From: DATBGO01 sp050011895
GTDB taxonomy: Bacteria > Actinomycetota > Actinomycetes > Streptosporangiales > Streptosporangiaceae
Direction: 5' to 3'
Length of the DNA: 64,000 bases
NCBI GenBank assembly: GCA_050011895.1
Contig: JBEKIF010000017.1
Span: 1 to 64,000, forward strand
A program made the position numbers and the translations under genes. The notes under the pieces are model-generated. The model was given only the letters and a program-made list of their open reading frames with translations. It was not told where the DNA came from and ran no database searches. Every line of letters begins with the position of its first letter. Positions within the stretch are counted from its first letter, which is position 1. Positions 17,542 to 26,647 of the stretch are shown here, piece after piece.

Positions 17542-18543
17542 ATGGTTCGCAGGGCGACCCTGGATCGTGATCTGCGGCCAGGCGACCAGGCCGCGAGCGA
17601 CGAGGCTGGGCCTGGGCTGCCTAGCTCGCCAGCCCGGCGGCCGGAGGCCCAGTGGCGCGGCGCGGGCGGCCGCTGGCTGGTCTGGGCCTTCCGGGCGGTG
17701 GTCTGGGTCGTCCTGCTGATCATCGGGTACCGGGGCATCACCGGCATCGTGGCGGGGCCGGAGCGAGCAAGCCCGGCCAGCGCGAGTTCGGCGGCCGCGA
17801 CGCCGGACGGGTTTCCCGTGCAGCTAGCCGAGGCGTACGCGCTCCAGTTCGGCAACGTCTACCTCAACTTCAGCCCGGCAACGGCCACGCGGCGCGCGAG
17901 CCAGCTGGCCGCGTACCTGCCCGCCGGGGCAGCCGACCCGCAGCTGGGCTGGAACGGCGCGGGAACTCAGCAGCTGCAGTCTGACCAGGTGGCATCGATC
18001 GTCGTGCGCGATGCGCATGACGCCATTGTCACGTTGCTGGCTCAGGTCAACGACAAGCTGATGGAGCTTGGCGTGCCGGTCTACTCCGCAGCGGGCGGTT
18101 TGTCGGTGGCCGGCGAGCCCGCGCTTGTGCAAGGGCCCGCCAGCGCTTCGCCTCCGGCGGCGGCCAGCGGTCCAACCGATCCGGGCACGCAGGCCACACT
18201 ACTCAGTCAGCTGCGCGCATTCTTCCGGGCGTACGGTAGCGGTGACGAGGTGACCCTGGGCCGGTTTCTCGCGCCTGGAACATCCATTACCGGGCTTAAC
18301 GGCGCGGTGAGCTTCGGTGCCATTACTGGTATTGACGTTCCGGCCGGGGGAGCCACCCGCCAGGTTACGATCAGCGTGGAGTGGCACACCACCGCTCTGC
18401 CATCGCTTGCCGCCGGATCGCCGCCAGTCGGGGCGGCATCGGCCGGGCTTGAGATGACCTACCAATTGACCGTCGTCCGCCAGGCCGGGACCTGGTACGT
18501 CAAGGCCATTGGCCCGTCAACCCAGCAACTGGGGCCGCCATGA
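17542..18543 (+). CDS. TcpC/VirB8-like conjugation protein
   Basis: About 333 aa. A disordered cytosolic N-terminus precedes one membrane helix (WLVWAFRAVVWVVLLIIGYRG, about residues 50-70). Two NTF2-like extracytoplasmic domains follow: QLAEAYALQFGNVYLNFSP... and TLLSQLRAFFRAYGSGDE...WYVKAIGP. That is the TcpC architecture (VirB8-equivalent scaffold of Gram-positive conjugation systems such as pCW3 and Tn916). It should sit in the membrane and contact the channel from outside. ATG 17542 has GGAGG 4 nt upstream. It is first in a seven-gene co-directional set ending at 28428, with 61 bp to the next gene. Confidence 0.85.
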   Translation: MVRRATLDRDLRPGDQAASDEAGPGLPSSPARRPEAQWRGAGGRWLVWAFRAVVWVVLLIIGYRGITGIVAGPERASPASASSAAATPDGFPVQLAEAYALQFGNVYLNFSPATATRRASQLAAYLPAGAADPQLGWNGAGTQQLQSDQVASIVVRDAHDAIVTLLAQVNDKLMELGVPVYSAAGGLSVAGEPALVQGPASASPPAAASGPTDPGTQATLLSQLRAFFRAYGSGDEVTLGRFLAPGTSITGLNGAVSFGAITGIDVPAGGATRQVTISVEWHTTALPSLAAGSPPVGAASAGLEMTYQLTVVRQAGTWYVKAIGPSTQQLGPP

Positions 18544-18604
18544 CCAGAGTTTGCCCCCACGATGCCCCCCGTTAGTTATCCCCCCGCAGCCCCGGAGTAG
18601 AAAG

Positions 18605-18862
18605 ATGACGCCGCACCTGGTCTTGACGGCATCCCCCACGGCGCTTAGCACTTCCGGTCTTGTGACCTATTTGCAGGGCCTGTTTGGACCGCTGTTCCTC
18701 GGGATTGTCGGTATCGTTGCTATCTTCTTCTTGTTCACCCGCGAGATCATCCGGTTCGTGCAGTTCCTCGTGCTCGCGGTCGCGATCGCTGTCATCTTCT
18801 ACACGCCCAGCATCGTGCAGACGCTGGCCAGCGGAATCGCGAACGCGCTCGGCGTCCACTGA
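18605..18862 (+). CDS. Small two-helix membrane protein of the T4SS-like cluster (TcpD/VirB2 position)
   Basis: 85 aa with two transmembrane segments: LFGPLFLGIVGIVAIFFLF (about residues 25-45) and IIRFVQFLVLAVAIAVIFYT (about 48-70), separated by the short charged loop TREI. A serine/threonine-rich N-terminus precedes them. Size and topology match TcpD or VirB2-like pilin subunits, and the position between tcpC-like and tcpE-like genes matches pCW3 tcpD order, but sequence alone cannot prove homology. ATG 18605 begins right at the family-like MTPHLVL; the frame upstream to 18509 overlaps the previous gene and is discounted. Confidence 0.75.
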   Translation: MTPHLVLTASPTALSTSGLVTYLQGLFGPLFLGIVGIVAIFFLFTREIIRFVQFLVLAVAIAVIFYTPSIVQTLASGIANALGVH

Positions 18863-18921
18863 CCTGGCCGCACCGATCTGGCCGCACTGGCCTGCTGCAC
18901 GGAAGAAGGAGATCGCCCACG

Positions 18922-21144
18922 GTGGACCTGCCCACCTACACCAACATCTGGCGGATCGAGAAACGGCTCTACAAGCTGTATGACTTTCGGCTGCCCATGC
19001 CTCTTCCGCTCGGCCAGATCGCGGTATTCACGGCCATTGTTGTGCCTTACGTGGTAGTCCTTGCGCTCGTCGGCGTCCCGTTCAGCCACACCCTGCTCTG
19101 GCTTTATGTGCTGCCACCCGGCGTGCTCACATGGTTTGCTACCCGGCCGGTTATCGAGAGCAAGCGGCTGCCGGAGCTGGTCGCCTCGCAGCTGCGTTAC
19201 CTGGGTGAACCGCGAACCTGGTGCCGGATGGCGCCGCTAACAGAGCCGTCCGAGGCCGTCGTCGCTGCCCGGGTGTGGCGGTGCCGCCGCCCGGCCGACG
19301 CAGACGCGCGCGACCTCGGGGTACCGGGGCAGGACGCTGGCCAGGACGAAAAAGATAGCAGCGAGATTACATCGCGACGGTCGGCTACCCCTTCGACGCT
19401 CCCCGCGATCGGGCAGTCGAAGCAAACGGTGCCCGGCGGGACGGAGCGGGTTGCTGCCGCGTCGGCCGTTCTGGCGCGTCCCTGGAAAGGGCGGGCTCAC
19501 GCTGGTCCGGCCGTTGTTCAGCAGGCCCGCAGGGCACGGCCAGTCGGCCGGCCGGCCCTGCCGCAGGCCTCGGTCGGGCAACAGGGAACTTCCCTGCCGC
19601 AGGCTCAGGCCTCGCCGCAGGCTCGGGCCCAGTCGCACGCCCGGGCCTGGCCGCAGGTCACCGCTGTGCCGCACAGCTTGGCCCGGCAGCAGGAAACCGC
19701 CCGGCAGAAAGAAACTGCCCGGGAGCAGGAAACTGCCCGGGAGCAGGAAACTGCCCGGCAGCAGGAGCTACCTCGCCAGCAGGTTCCGGCCCGGCAGCAG
19801 GAGACTGCCCGGCAGCAGGCGCCGGCCCAGCAGCCGGCCGCTGCACTGTCGCAGACCGCACTGTCGCAGACTGCGGGGCCGCCAGAGTCCACCGCTGTCC
19901 CGCAGACTGCGGGGCCGCCAGAGTCCACCGCTGTCCCGCAGACTGCGGGGCCGCCAGAGTCCACCGCTGTCCCGGAGCGCCTGGCCCGGCCGGGAGCCAT
20001 CGCGCTGTCGCAGACTGCGGGCCCGCAGCAGGGCCCGGTCCGGCCGCAGGGAACTGCTCAGTCGCATCCCCCGGTTCCGCCGCGGACCAGGCCGATCGTG
20101 ACCGTGAACGAGGACCGGTCCGCTGAGCGCCCGTTGCGGATGGTCGAGCGCGCGCTTGGTAGCCCGGCCGAGCGCCGCGCCGAAGGCTGGCGTGACCGCG
20201 TGGTCGTGGTGCCGGGCGGTCATCGTCCGGGCCAGCCTGACCAGCAGCAGCGTGACCGCGCGCGAGCCCGGCTGCCGGTCGCGGGCAATCGCCGGATTGT
20301 CGTCCTGGGCTGCACCGTGGGCGCGGGCCAGAGCATAACGACGCTAAGAACCGGGGAGTTGCTGGCCAGCCTGCGCGACGAACCGGTCGCTGTGCTGGAT
20401 CTGAACCCCGGCAAGAATTCGCTGTCGGAGCGGGCCCGGGTGATGCCGGCCCTGGTGGGGGAGTCTGCCCGGAGCGGCCACGCTAGTGCTGCGCGAGCGT
20501 CGGCGCCGTCGCGGCTCGAGATAATCACGAGCCAGGCCGAGGATATGACCGCGCCTGATGCAGATTCGGCTGCGCCAGGCGCGGTCGCTGACGCCGCCCA
20601 GATCTTTGAACTCCTTGCTGCCCGGTATGCGCTAACGCTGGCTGATCCGGCCGCATCGGCGGTGCCGCGGGTGCTCTCGGTCGCGGATCAGCTCCTGCTC
20701 GTCGCGCCTGCCAGCGCTGAGGCCGCCAGCGCGATCGCCATGACGATGGAGTGGCTGGAAGCTCATGGGCACGCCAGGCTGGCCGAAGGCGCGATTACCG
20801 TGCTCAACGGCGTCAGCAAGCACACCATGACCCACGTTGAGCAGGCCGAGGCAGTGGCCGTGGGCCGGTGCCGGGCGATCATCCGGGTGCCCTGGGATGA
20901 TCAGCTCAAGCACCTGGCGATGCGGCGTCCCGTGGGTAACGATCCCTCCGGTCCGGAGCATCGGCAGGATGCCGGGCTCGCCAGCGCATCGGCTGAGCGC
21001 GCGGAGCGCGCATACACCGCTCTGGCCGGAGTGCTGGTCGCCAGCCTGGCAGCCGCGCCGGAGCTACCGAGGACAGAGCTAGCAAGGACGGCGCTACCGA
21101 GGACGGGGCTACCGACGGCGGGGCTACCGAGGGCGGGGCTATGA
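18922..21144 (+). CDS. TcpE-family membrane protein fused to a degenerate ParA/MinD-like domain
   Basis: 740 aa in three parts. Residues 1-100 are a TcpE-type domain: LPTYTNIWRIEKRLYKLYDF, two helices (IAVFTAIVVPYVVVLALVG and TLLWLYVLPPGVLTWF), and RPVIESKRLPELVASQL. Residues about 100-430 are low-complexity Gln/Ala/Pro repeats (QQETAR, PQTAGPPESTAV). Residues about 455-700 resemble a deviant-Walker ParA/MinD fold: RIVVLGCTVGAGQSITTLRT, LRDEPVAVLDLNPGKNS, and QLLLVAPASAEAASAIAMTMEW. The P-loop has GAGQS where active ATPases have GxGKT/S, so the lysine is replaced and ATP hydrolysis is doubtful. GTG 18922 has GAAGGAGA about 10 nt upstream. It probably recruits or positions the VirB4-like ATPase encoded next; this is inference. 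The short C-terminal tail is another leucine/proline repeat. Confidence 0.8.
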   Translation: MDLPTYTNIWRIEKRLYKLYDFRLPMPLPLGQIAVFTAIVVPYVVVLALVGVPFSHTLLWLYVLPPGVLTWFATRPVIESKRLPELVASQLRYLGEPRTWCRMAPLTEPSEAVVAARVWRCRRPADADARDLGVPGQDAGQDEKDSSEITSRRSATPSTLPAIGQSKQTVPGGTERVAAASAVLARPWKGRAHAGPAVVQQARRARPVGRPALPQASVGQQGTSLPQAQASPQARAQSHARAWPQVTAVPHSLARQQETARQKETAREQETAREQETARQQELPRQQVPARQQETARQQAPAQQPAAALSQTALSQTAGPPESTAVPQTAGPPESTAVPQTAGPPESTAVPERLARPGAIALSQTAGPQQGPVRPQGTAQSHPPVPPRTRPIVTVNEDRSAERPLRMVERALGSPAERRAEGWRDRVVVVPGGHRPGQPDQQQRDRARARLPVAGNRRIVVLGCTVGAGQSITTLRTGELLASLRDEPVAVLDLNPGKNSLSERARVMPALVGESARSGHASAARASAPSRLEIITSQAEDMTAPDADSAAPGAVADAAQIFELLAARYALTLADPAASAVPRVLSVADQLLLVAPASAEAASAIAMTMEWLEAHGHARLAEGAITVLNGVSKHTMTHVEQAEAVAVGRCRAIIRVPWDDQLKHLAMRRPVGNDPSGPEHRQDAGLASASAERAERAYTALAGVLVASLAAAPELPRTELARTALPRTGLPTAGLPRAGL
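19680..19980 (+). repeat. In-gene repeats of the TcpE-fusion linker
   Basis: About 19680-19830 holds degenerate repeats encoding (R/A)QQETA-type hexapeptides. About 19867-19974 holds three nearly identical 36-bp units starting CAGACTGCGGGGCCGCCAG, each encoding twelve residues including QTAGPPESTAVP. All periods keep the reading frame. Confidence 0.9.
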
Positions 21145-21196
21145 CCTGCCAGGCCGGGTGCGCCGTGGCGATACGAGGCCGGTCCGGCGGTCTGCG

Positions 21197-23734
21197 ATGA
21201 GCGGGCGCAGCGCAGGACGAAGCCGCCTGTCAGTCCGTTATTTCGATGACCGGATCCTGCTCAGCGAGACCCACGCCTGGGCCTATTATCGCCTCCCGAC
21301 CGTGTCTTACGAGTTCACGACCCCGCAGGAGCGGGAGGCGCTCGCGATCAACATAACGGTCGCGCTGGCCGCGATCCGGATGACCGATGCCGAGGTGCAC
21401 CTCAGGATCGCGCACCGGTCATATCCCGCGGCGCAGTGGGCGACCGAGCTGGATTCCACCTCTGACGGTGGTCCTGGCTGGCTGGATTACCTAGACGGGA
21501 TGTACCGGCAGGTCTGGGCGAAGGACTTCTGGACTAAAGAGGTCTATCTCGGCGTCCGGCTGGGCCAGCGCGGCATGCGTGCGCAGCTATCGGGTGGCAT
21601 CTTCTCGCAGTTCATCAACGCCTACCGGACCAGCGAGCAGGCAATGGGCCTGCAGGACGAGGCGATAAACGCCGGCGAGATCGCGAAGTGGACCGAGCAG
21701 GCCGAGCGGCTTGGCCGGGCGCTTGGTTCCAGTTCGCTGGCTGCTCGGCACGCCAGCTCGGATGACCTCAGCTGGCTGTTCAGGCACGCGCTAGCCGGAT
21801 CGCTCGGTGACCCGCCTGCTTCGGCAGTCAAGCGGCGCAAGTGGGGCGCGGGCGAGATCGAGGCACTTGTCGAAGGGCAGGTGCATAACGCGCGCACCTT
21901 GCTCAGATTGGAGCATCCCGCGGGAGAATCGTACGCGGCGTTCCTCTCCTTCGCCCGGTTCCCCGATGTCATGTACTTCCCCGATAGCGAGCCTTGGCTG
22001 CACTACGCGGACGCGCTGCCGTTCCCCGTTGAGGCAAGCCTGCGGATGAAGCTGATTCCCCCGGCCCGGGCGAGCAAGGACGTGAGCCGGAGGCTCGCGC
22101 ATGCCAGGGACATGGACGCGCACATCAGGGAGGCCGGCGCTGAGCTGCCGATCGCGCTGGCCGAGCAGATCGAGGCGGCCAGGCTGCTTGAGCACGGCAT
22201 TACCAAGGAGCGGTTGCCGTTCGTGTACGGCTGGCACCGGCTGATGGTGACGGCACCGTCCAGGGAACTGTGCGTCCGGCGGGCAGAGGCCGTCGTCGAG
22301 CACTACCGGGACGCCGGGATCGATGTTGTCAACTCCACCGGCGACCAGTTCTCGCTGCTCCGCGAGTCGCTGCCAGGCGACAGGGTCCGGCTCACCTCCT
22401 ACCTGCAGCGCCAGCCCCTGTACACGATCGCTGGCGGGATGCCGACGGTAACCGTCGATCTCGGCGACCGGGATGTCGCCGGGGCTGGCTGGATCGGCCC
22501 CTACATCGGCGAGACACTGGGGCGGGCTAGGTCAGTGGTTCATTTCGACCCGCTGGTCGCCGCCGCCCGCAACCGCCCGACCGCCGTCGCGATCACCGGC
22601 GAGCCTGGTGGCGGCAAAACGACCCTGGCGCTGCTGCTCATCCTGCAGCTCGCACTGCGCGGCGTGACGGTCGCCGTCATCGACCCGAAGGGCGACGCGG
22701 AGTCGCTGGTGTCGCTGCTGCAGGCACGGGGCCGCCAGGCCAGGGTGCTGCCGCTCGGCAGCGCCGCCCCCGGCTTGCTCGACCCGTTCTCGTTCGGCGA
22801 CGAGCTTGCCGAGCGGCGCACCATGGCGACTGAGACGCTGCGGCTGCTGCTGCCCAGGATGAGCGAGGAACGGGAGAGCGCGATGATCCAGGCGGTCGGC
22901 GCCGTCGCCGGCGGCGGCCAGCCCAGCCTGGGCAAAGTGGTCGCGCATTTGGAGCGCTCGGCTGACCCGGCCTCGATGAACCTCGGCGCGGTGCTGCGGT
23001 CAATGTCGGAGATGCGGCTGGCGAAACTGTGTTTCGCGCCGTCAGGCGGCCAGGGCATCGACGCCGCAGGGTGGACGACGGTGTTCACGCTGGCCGGGCT
23101 CACCCTGCCGGATGTCGGGACGAAACGCGACGACTACTCCTACGAGCAGCGGCTCTCGGTGGCCTTGCTCTACCTGGTGTCGCAGTTCGCCCGCAGGCTG
23201 CTGAACGGAATGGACCGCAGGCTGCCGAAGGCGATTTTCCTCGATGAGGCGTGGGCCATCACCTCGACGCCTCAGGGGGCGAAGCTGATTCCCGAGGTGT
23301 CCCGGATGGGCAGGTCCCGCAACACTGCCCTGATCCTGGTCTCGCAGAACGCGGGTGACCTGCTTAACGAGCAGGTCACGAACTGCATCTCCGGGGTCTT
23401 CGCGTTCAGGTCCTCGGAGCGGGCCGAGGTCGCGAACGTGATGGCCCTGCTCGGTATCGAACCGTCGGATGAGCACAAGGCCGCGCTTCGGGGGCTCGGC
23501 AATGGCGAGTGCATCTTCCGTGATCTGGACGGGCGTGCCGGCCGGGTCGGGATCGACCTGATCTCCGATGAGCTGCGCCAGTCGCTGGACACCAATCCGA
23601 CGCGCGCCAGGCCGGACGAGGGCGCCGTGCCGGTCCCCGTGGGTGCCCCGCCTGTGGTCGGCACGCAGCTTGCCGGGCTGCTGCCCGGTGGCCGGACGGC
23701 CGCCTCGCCCGGTCCATACCAGCCGGCAGGCTAG
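21197..23734 (+). CDS. VirB4/TcpF-like T4SS ATPase
   Basis: About 845 aa, the size of VirB4/TraC proteins, the conserved motor of type IV secretion. The N-terminal half (YFDDRILLSETHAWAYYRLP...) is the VirB4 N-domain. The C-terminal RecA-like half has Walker A GEPGGGKTTLAL (about residues 468-479), VAVIDPKGDAESLVSLLQAR, Walker B KAIFLDEAWAITST (about 678) and the VirB4-type LVSQNAGDLLNEQVTN with a glutamine sensor. All catalytic motifs are intact. ATG 21197 gives RSRLSVRYFDDR near the N-terminus; an in-frame GTG at 21158 is an alternative, and neither has a clear ribosome site, so coupling to the gene 52 bp upstream is possible. No FtsK/VirD4-type coupling ATPase lies nearby. Confidence 0.92.
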   Translation: MSGRSAGRSRLSVRYFDDRILLSETHAWAYYRLPTVSYEFTTPQEREALAINITVALAAIRMTDAEVHLRIAHRSYPAAQWATELDSTSDGGPGWLDYLDGMYRQVWAKDFWTKEVYLGVRLGQRGMRAQLSGGIFSQFINAYRTSEQAMGLQDEAINAGEIAKWTEQAERLGRALGSSSLAARHASSDDLSWLFRHALAGSLGDPPASAVKRRKWGAGEIEALVEGQVHNARTLLRLEHPAGESYAAFLSFARFPDVMYFPDSEPWLHYADALPFPVEASLRMKLIPPARASKDVSRRLAHARDMDAHIREAGAELPIALAEQIEAARLLEHGITKERLPFVYGWHRLMVTAPSRELCVRRAEAVVEHYRDAGIDVVNSTGDQFSLLRESLPGDRVRLTSYLQRQPLYTIAGGMPTVTVDLGDRDVAGAGWIGPYIGETLGRARSVVHFDPLVAAARNRPTAVAITGEPGGGKTTLALLLILQLALRGVTVAVIDPKGDAESLVSLLQARGRQARVLPLGSAAPGLLDPFSFGDELAERRTMATETLRLLLPRMSEERESAMIQAVGAVAGGGQPSLGKVVAHLERSADPASMNLGAVLRSMSEMRLAKLCFAPSGGQGIDAAGWTTVFTLAGLTLPDVGTKRDDYSYEQRLSVALLYLVSQFARRLLNGMDRRLPKAIFLDEAWAITSTPQGAKLIPEVSRMGRSRNTALILVSQNAGDLLNEQVTNCISGVFAFRSSERAEVANVMALLGIEPSDEHKAALRGLGNGECIFRDLDGRAGRVGIDLISDELRQSLDTNPTRARPDEGAVPVPVGAPPVVGTQLAGLLPGGRTAASPGPYQPAG

Positions 23735-23776
23735 CAGTGCACTGAACGACGAGACACCCCCCCAGGAGCCCCCCCG

Positions 23777-26638
23777 ATGCTCAGACCCCGCTTTCCGTGC
23801 CGGATCGCGCTGGTGCTTGCCGCGCTCGCGATCCTGCTCGGCGTCCCGCTTGCCGCCCGCCCGGCGGCGCGGCAGGACGCCGTGCGACAGCCGGTAGCCG
23901 CGGTCACCTTGGCAGCTCGGTCGCCGGCCGCGGCGGGTGGCATTTGCTCAGTGCCGGGGATCGGCGACATCGGGAGCCTCTTCGGACTCTGCCAGGCGGG
24001 CCAGTCCGGTCTAACTGGTGACCTCAACAACATCTGCAAGCCTTCGCTGCCCAGCCCCGAGCTCGCAGATTCCGGCATCGACTCGCTGGTCAAGCCCGTT
24101 GCGGCGCCCGGGCCGCAAAATGGCACGCTCTATGACAACTACGGGACGTCGGGAGACTTCTGGGCAGCGACCAACCTGCAATGCTCCGATATGACCTCGC
24201 TGATCGGCAACAACGTCGCGAGCATGGTGTTTGACGTTGCGAAATCGATCGACAGAGTCATTATCAGCGTCTATCAGTCCGCTGCCAGCCAGGGCATTCT
24301 CAGCTGGCTCACGAGCGTCGTTGACAAGCTGATCACCAGTCTTGGCAACGCGATCTACTTCCCGTACCTGGCCATCGTGGTCATCATCGGGGCAATCTGG
24401 CTGGCCTGGCAGGGACTGATTCGCAAACGCGGCACACGCACGATTGAGGGAACCATCTGGATGGTCGTGGCCTGCGCGGCCGCAATATGGCTCATTGGCA
24501 GACCCGCCGATTTCACCGGCATCGGCACGTCGGTATCGGATGGCATCACTCAGACGCTCAACGTCGCGTTCTCCAGACTGCCAAGCCCCGGCCAGAGCAG
24601 CTGCCTGCCGGTACAGCGCAATGACCCGCAGGTCCGGCCGGTCACCTACAACTACGCCTCGGGAAACGGAGTTGTCGACCAGAACGCCAACGAGCTGTGG
24701 ACGGTGCTCGTCTGCAAGCCCTGGCTTGACGGTGAGTTCGGCACCACTAACTTCACCACCTCGCAAGGCGGCCGACAGACGCCGGTGAACACCTACGCCA
24801 GGCAGTTGCTGTGGGCACAGGCCGTAGCGATCAACGAGAAACCGACCCCCGCGCTGATCCAGGCCAAGCAGGCGACCTATGCCGGGATAGCCAGCACCAT
24901 CCAGCAAAATGATCCCGGCATCTACCCGCTTTTCCAGGGCAAGCAATGGACCACGCGGCTGGAGATCGCGTTCGCCGCCCTATTTGCTGCGGCGGTAGCT
25001 GGCATCCTGGTGCTGCTGATCGCGGTCACGCTGATCTTGCTGAAGCTTAGTTTCCTTCTGCTGCTCGTCGTCGGCCCGCTTTTCCTGCTGATCGGCACGC
25101 ACCCGGGATTCGGCCGGATCGTTGCCCTGCGCTGGTTCGAGATGCTGGTCGGAGTACTGCTGAAGCAGGCGGCGGTCGCCCTGGTGCTGAGCGTGCTGCT
25201 GTACGCGTACTCGCTGATCATGGGAACGAGTGACGCGGTACTGCCATGGGGTTTCAAGATCCTCATGATTGCGCTCGTCACGGTCGCGGTGTTCATCTAT
25301 CGCAGGCCGTTCCAGCATCTCTTCTCGGCTGTCGGGTACGGAATGATCGGTTCCAGTGAGCGTGCCGAGATCAGCCTCAGCCGGGCCGGCACGGCGGCGC
25401 GCGGCAACACGCTGGCTGCCGCGGCCGTGGCGGTTCCAACATTTGCCGCCTATCGGGCAGCCAGATCGGCACGGCGGAACCCGGCTCAGGCAGCAAGCCT
25501 CACGGCGGTCGGCGCGGCCGGATCGGCATCCGCTGACGGCGCCGTTGATACTGATCTCGTCGATAGCCGCCTGACCGAAGAGGGAAGCGGCGTAGCCGGG
25601 ACCGCGTCTCCTGACGGCACCCGGGCACGTGGTCGCGGCGGAACGACCGTCCGGGCCCGGAGCCTGGCCGCGTCGGGCGATGACGGTACCGGCCGGACAG
25701 CGCCGCCGCTGAACCTGCGGTCCAGGCAGGCGGCAGCACCAGGTGGTGCGCCAGGCGCGGCCAATGGCGGCGCGGACCGGGCCGTGGTCGCCGGGAGTGC
25801 CGGCCGGCCGGCCGCTATGACCGGCGCCGCGCAGCCGCCTGCGGCGGTGCCGCGCCCGGCGCTGTCGCCTTCGGCGCAGCAATCCCCTGGGCAGTCCTCT
25901 CCCGGGCCGCGGCCGCCTGCGGCAGCTCATTCCAACGGCCATCAGCCGAGAAATGCCGGGCCGGCGTCACCGTGGCCGGGCGTATCGGGACGGCAGTCAC
26001 TGGGCGGCACACAGTCGGCCCGCCCCGCCGCACCGCCGTCGGCTGTTCCGCCGGTTCGGCCGGCTGGTCCGCCGCCTGCCGCTCCGCCGGTTCGGTCGGC
26101 CGCCTCGCAACCCGTCCGGCCGGTCGCCCCGCCTGTCCGGCCCGCGGCTGCGCCGGCCGCCGGGCCCGCTCGGCCGGCTGGTCCGCCGCCTGCCGCTCCG
26201 CCGGTTCGGTCGGCTGCCTCGCAACCCGTCCGGCCGGTGGCCCCGCCTGTCCGGCCCGCGGCTGCGCCGGCCGCCGGGCCGGTTCGGCCGGCTGGTCCGC
26301 CACCTGCCGGCCCGGCTGCCCCGGCGGCGGCCCGGCCCGGGCGCGCGGCGTCTCCGTGGTCGGCCGGCACGTCCAGCGCCCGTCAGCCTGCAGCCGCACC
26401 GGCTGCCCGCCAGGGCGGGCGGGCCAGCCAGCACCCCGGTCCGGGAGCGGCCGGCAGGCACGCTACTTCCGGGCCTTCGGATCAGCGCGCCACGTCCGGG
26501 CGAGCCGGCCAGCAGGCCGCGTCCGGGCAAGATCCCTACTCGGAGGCTCCGGCAGCGCCGCTTGCCGGGCGCCCACGGGAGGACCAGCCTGAATCGCCGC
26601 GGCCGTTCTGGCTGCGGCCGTTGCGCCGACGGAAGTAG
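23777..26638 (+). CDS. VirB6/TrbL/TcpH-like channel protein with long Pro/Ala-rich tail
   Basis: 953 aa. A signal-peptide-like N-terminus (CRIALVLAALAILLGVPLAAR) is followed by an extracytoplasmic stretch with several cysteines, then membrane helices: YLAIVVIIGAIWLAWQGLI, TIWMVVACAAAIWLIG, a paired block near FAALFAAAVAGILVLLIAV and LLLLVVGPLFLLIGT, AAVALVLSVLLYAYSLIMG, and ILMIALVTVAVFIY. This is the polytopic VirB6/TrbL layout, forming the inner-membrane channel. From about residue 560 to the end it is a disordered alanine/proline/glycine tail with 114-bp coding repeats. ATG 23777 follows a run of C and G with GGAG nearby. The tail is much longer than the membrane core would need; it may be surface-exposed or bind a partner. 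Confidence 0.85.
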   Translation: MLRPRFPCRIALVLAALAILLGVPLAARPAARQDAVRQPVAAVTLAARSPAAAGGICSVPGIGDIGSLFGLCQAGQSGLTGDLNNICKPSLPSPELADSGIDSLVKPVAAPGPQNGTLYDNYGTSGDFWAATNLQCSDMTSLIGNNVASMVFDVAKSIDRVIISVYQSAASQGILSWLTSVVDKLITSLGNAIYFPYLAIVVIIGAIWLAWQGLIRKRGTRTIEGTIWMVVACAAAIWLIGRPADFTGIGTSVSDGITQTLNVAFSRLPSPGQSSCLPVQRNDPQVRPVTYNYASGNGVVDQNANELWTVLVCKPWLDGEFGTTNFTTSQGGRQTPVNTYARQLLWAQAVAINEKPTPALIQAKQATYAGIASTIQQNDPGIYPLFQGKQWTTRLEIAFAALFAAAVAGILVLLIAVTLILLKLSFLLLLVVGPLFLLIGTHPGFGRIVALRWFEMLVGVLLKQAAVALVLSVLLYAYSLIMGTSDAVLPWGFKILMIALVTVAVFIYRRPFQHLFSAVGYGMIGSSERAEISLSRAGTAARGNTLAAAAVAVPTFAAYRAARSARRNPAQAASLTAVGAAGSASADGAVDTDLVDSRLTEEGSGVAGTASPDGTRARGRGGTTVRARSLAASGDDGTGRTAPPLNLRSRQAAAPGGAPGAANGGADRAVVAGSAGRPAAMTGAAQPPAAVPRPALSPSAQQSPGQSSPGPRPPAAAHSNGHQPRNAGPASPWPGVSGRQSLGGTQSARPAAPPSAVPPVRPAGPPPAAPPVRSAASQPVRPVAPPVRPAAAPAAGPARPAGPPPAAPPVRSAASQPVRPVAPPVRPAAAPAAGPVRPAGPPPAGPAAPAAARPGRAASPWSAGTSSARQPAAAPAARQGGRASQHPGPGAAGRHATSGPSDQRATSGRAGQQAASGQDPYSEAPAAPLAGRPREDQPESPRPFWLRPLRRRK
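26057..26305 (+). repeat. 114-bp tandem repeat in the VirB6-like tail
   Basis: About 2.2 copies with a 114-bp period; unit starts at 26057, 26171 and 26285 (CGGCCGGCTGG). Each encodes 38 residues of RPAGPPPAAPPVRS type. The period is a multiple of three, and the first two copies differ at only a few positions, suggesting recent duplication. Confidence 0.9.
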
Positions 26639-26647
26639 TCCAGCGAG

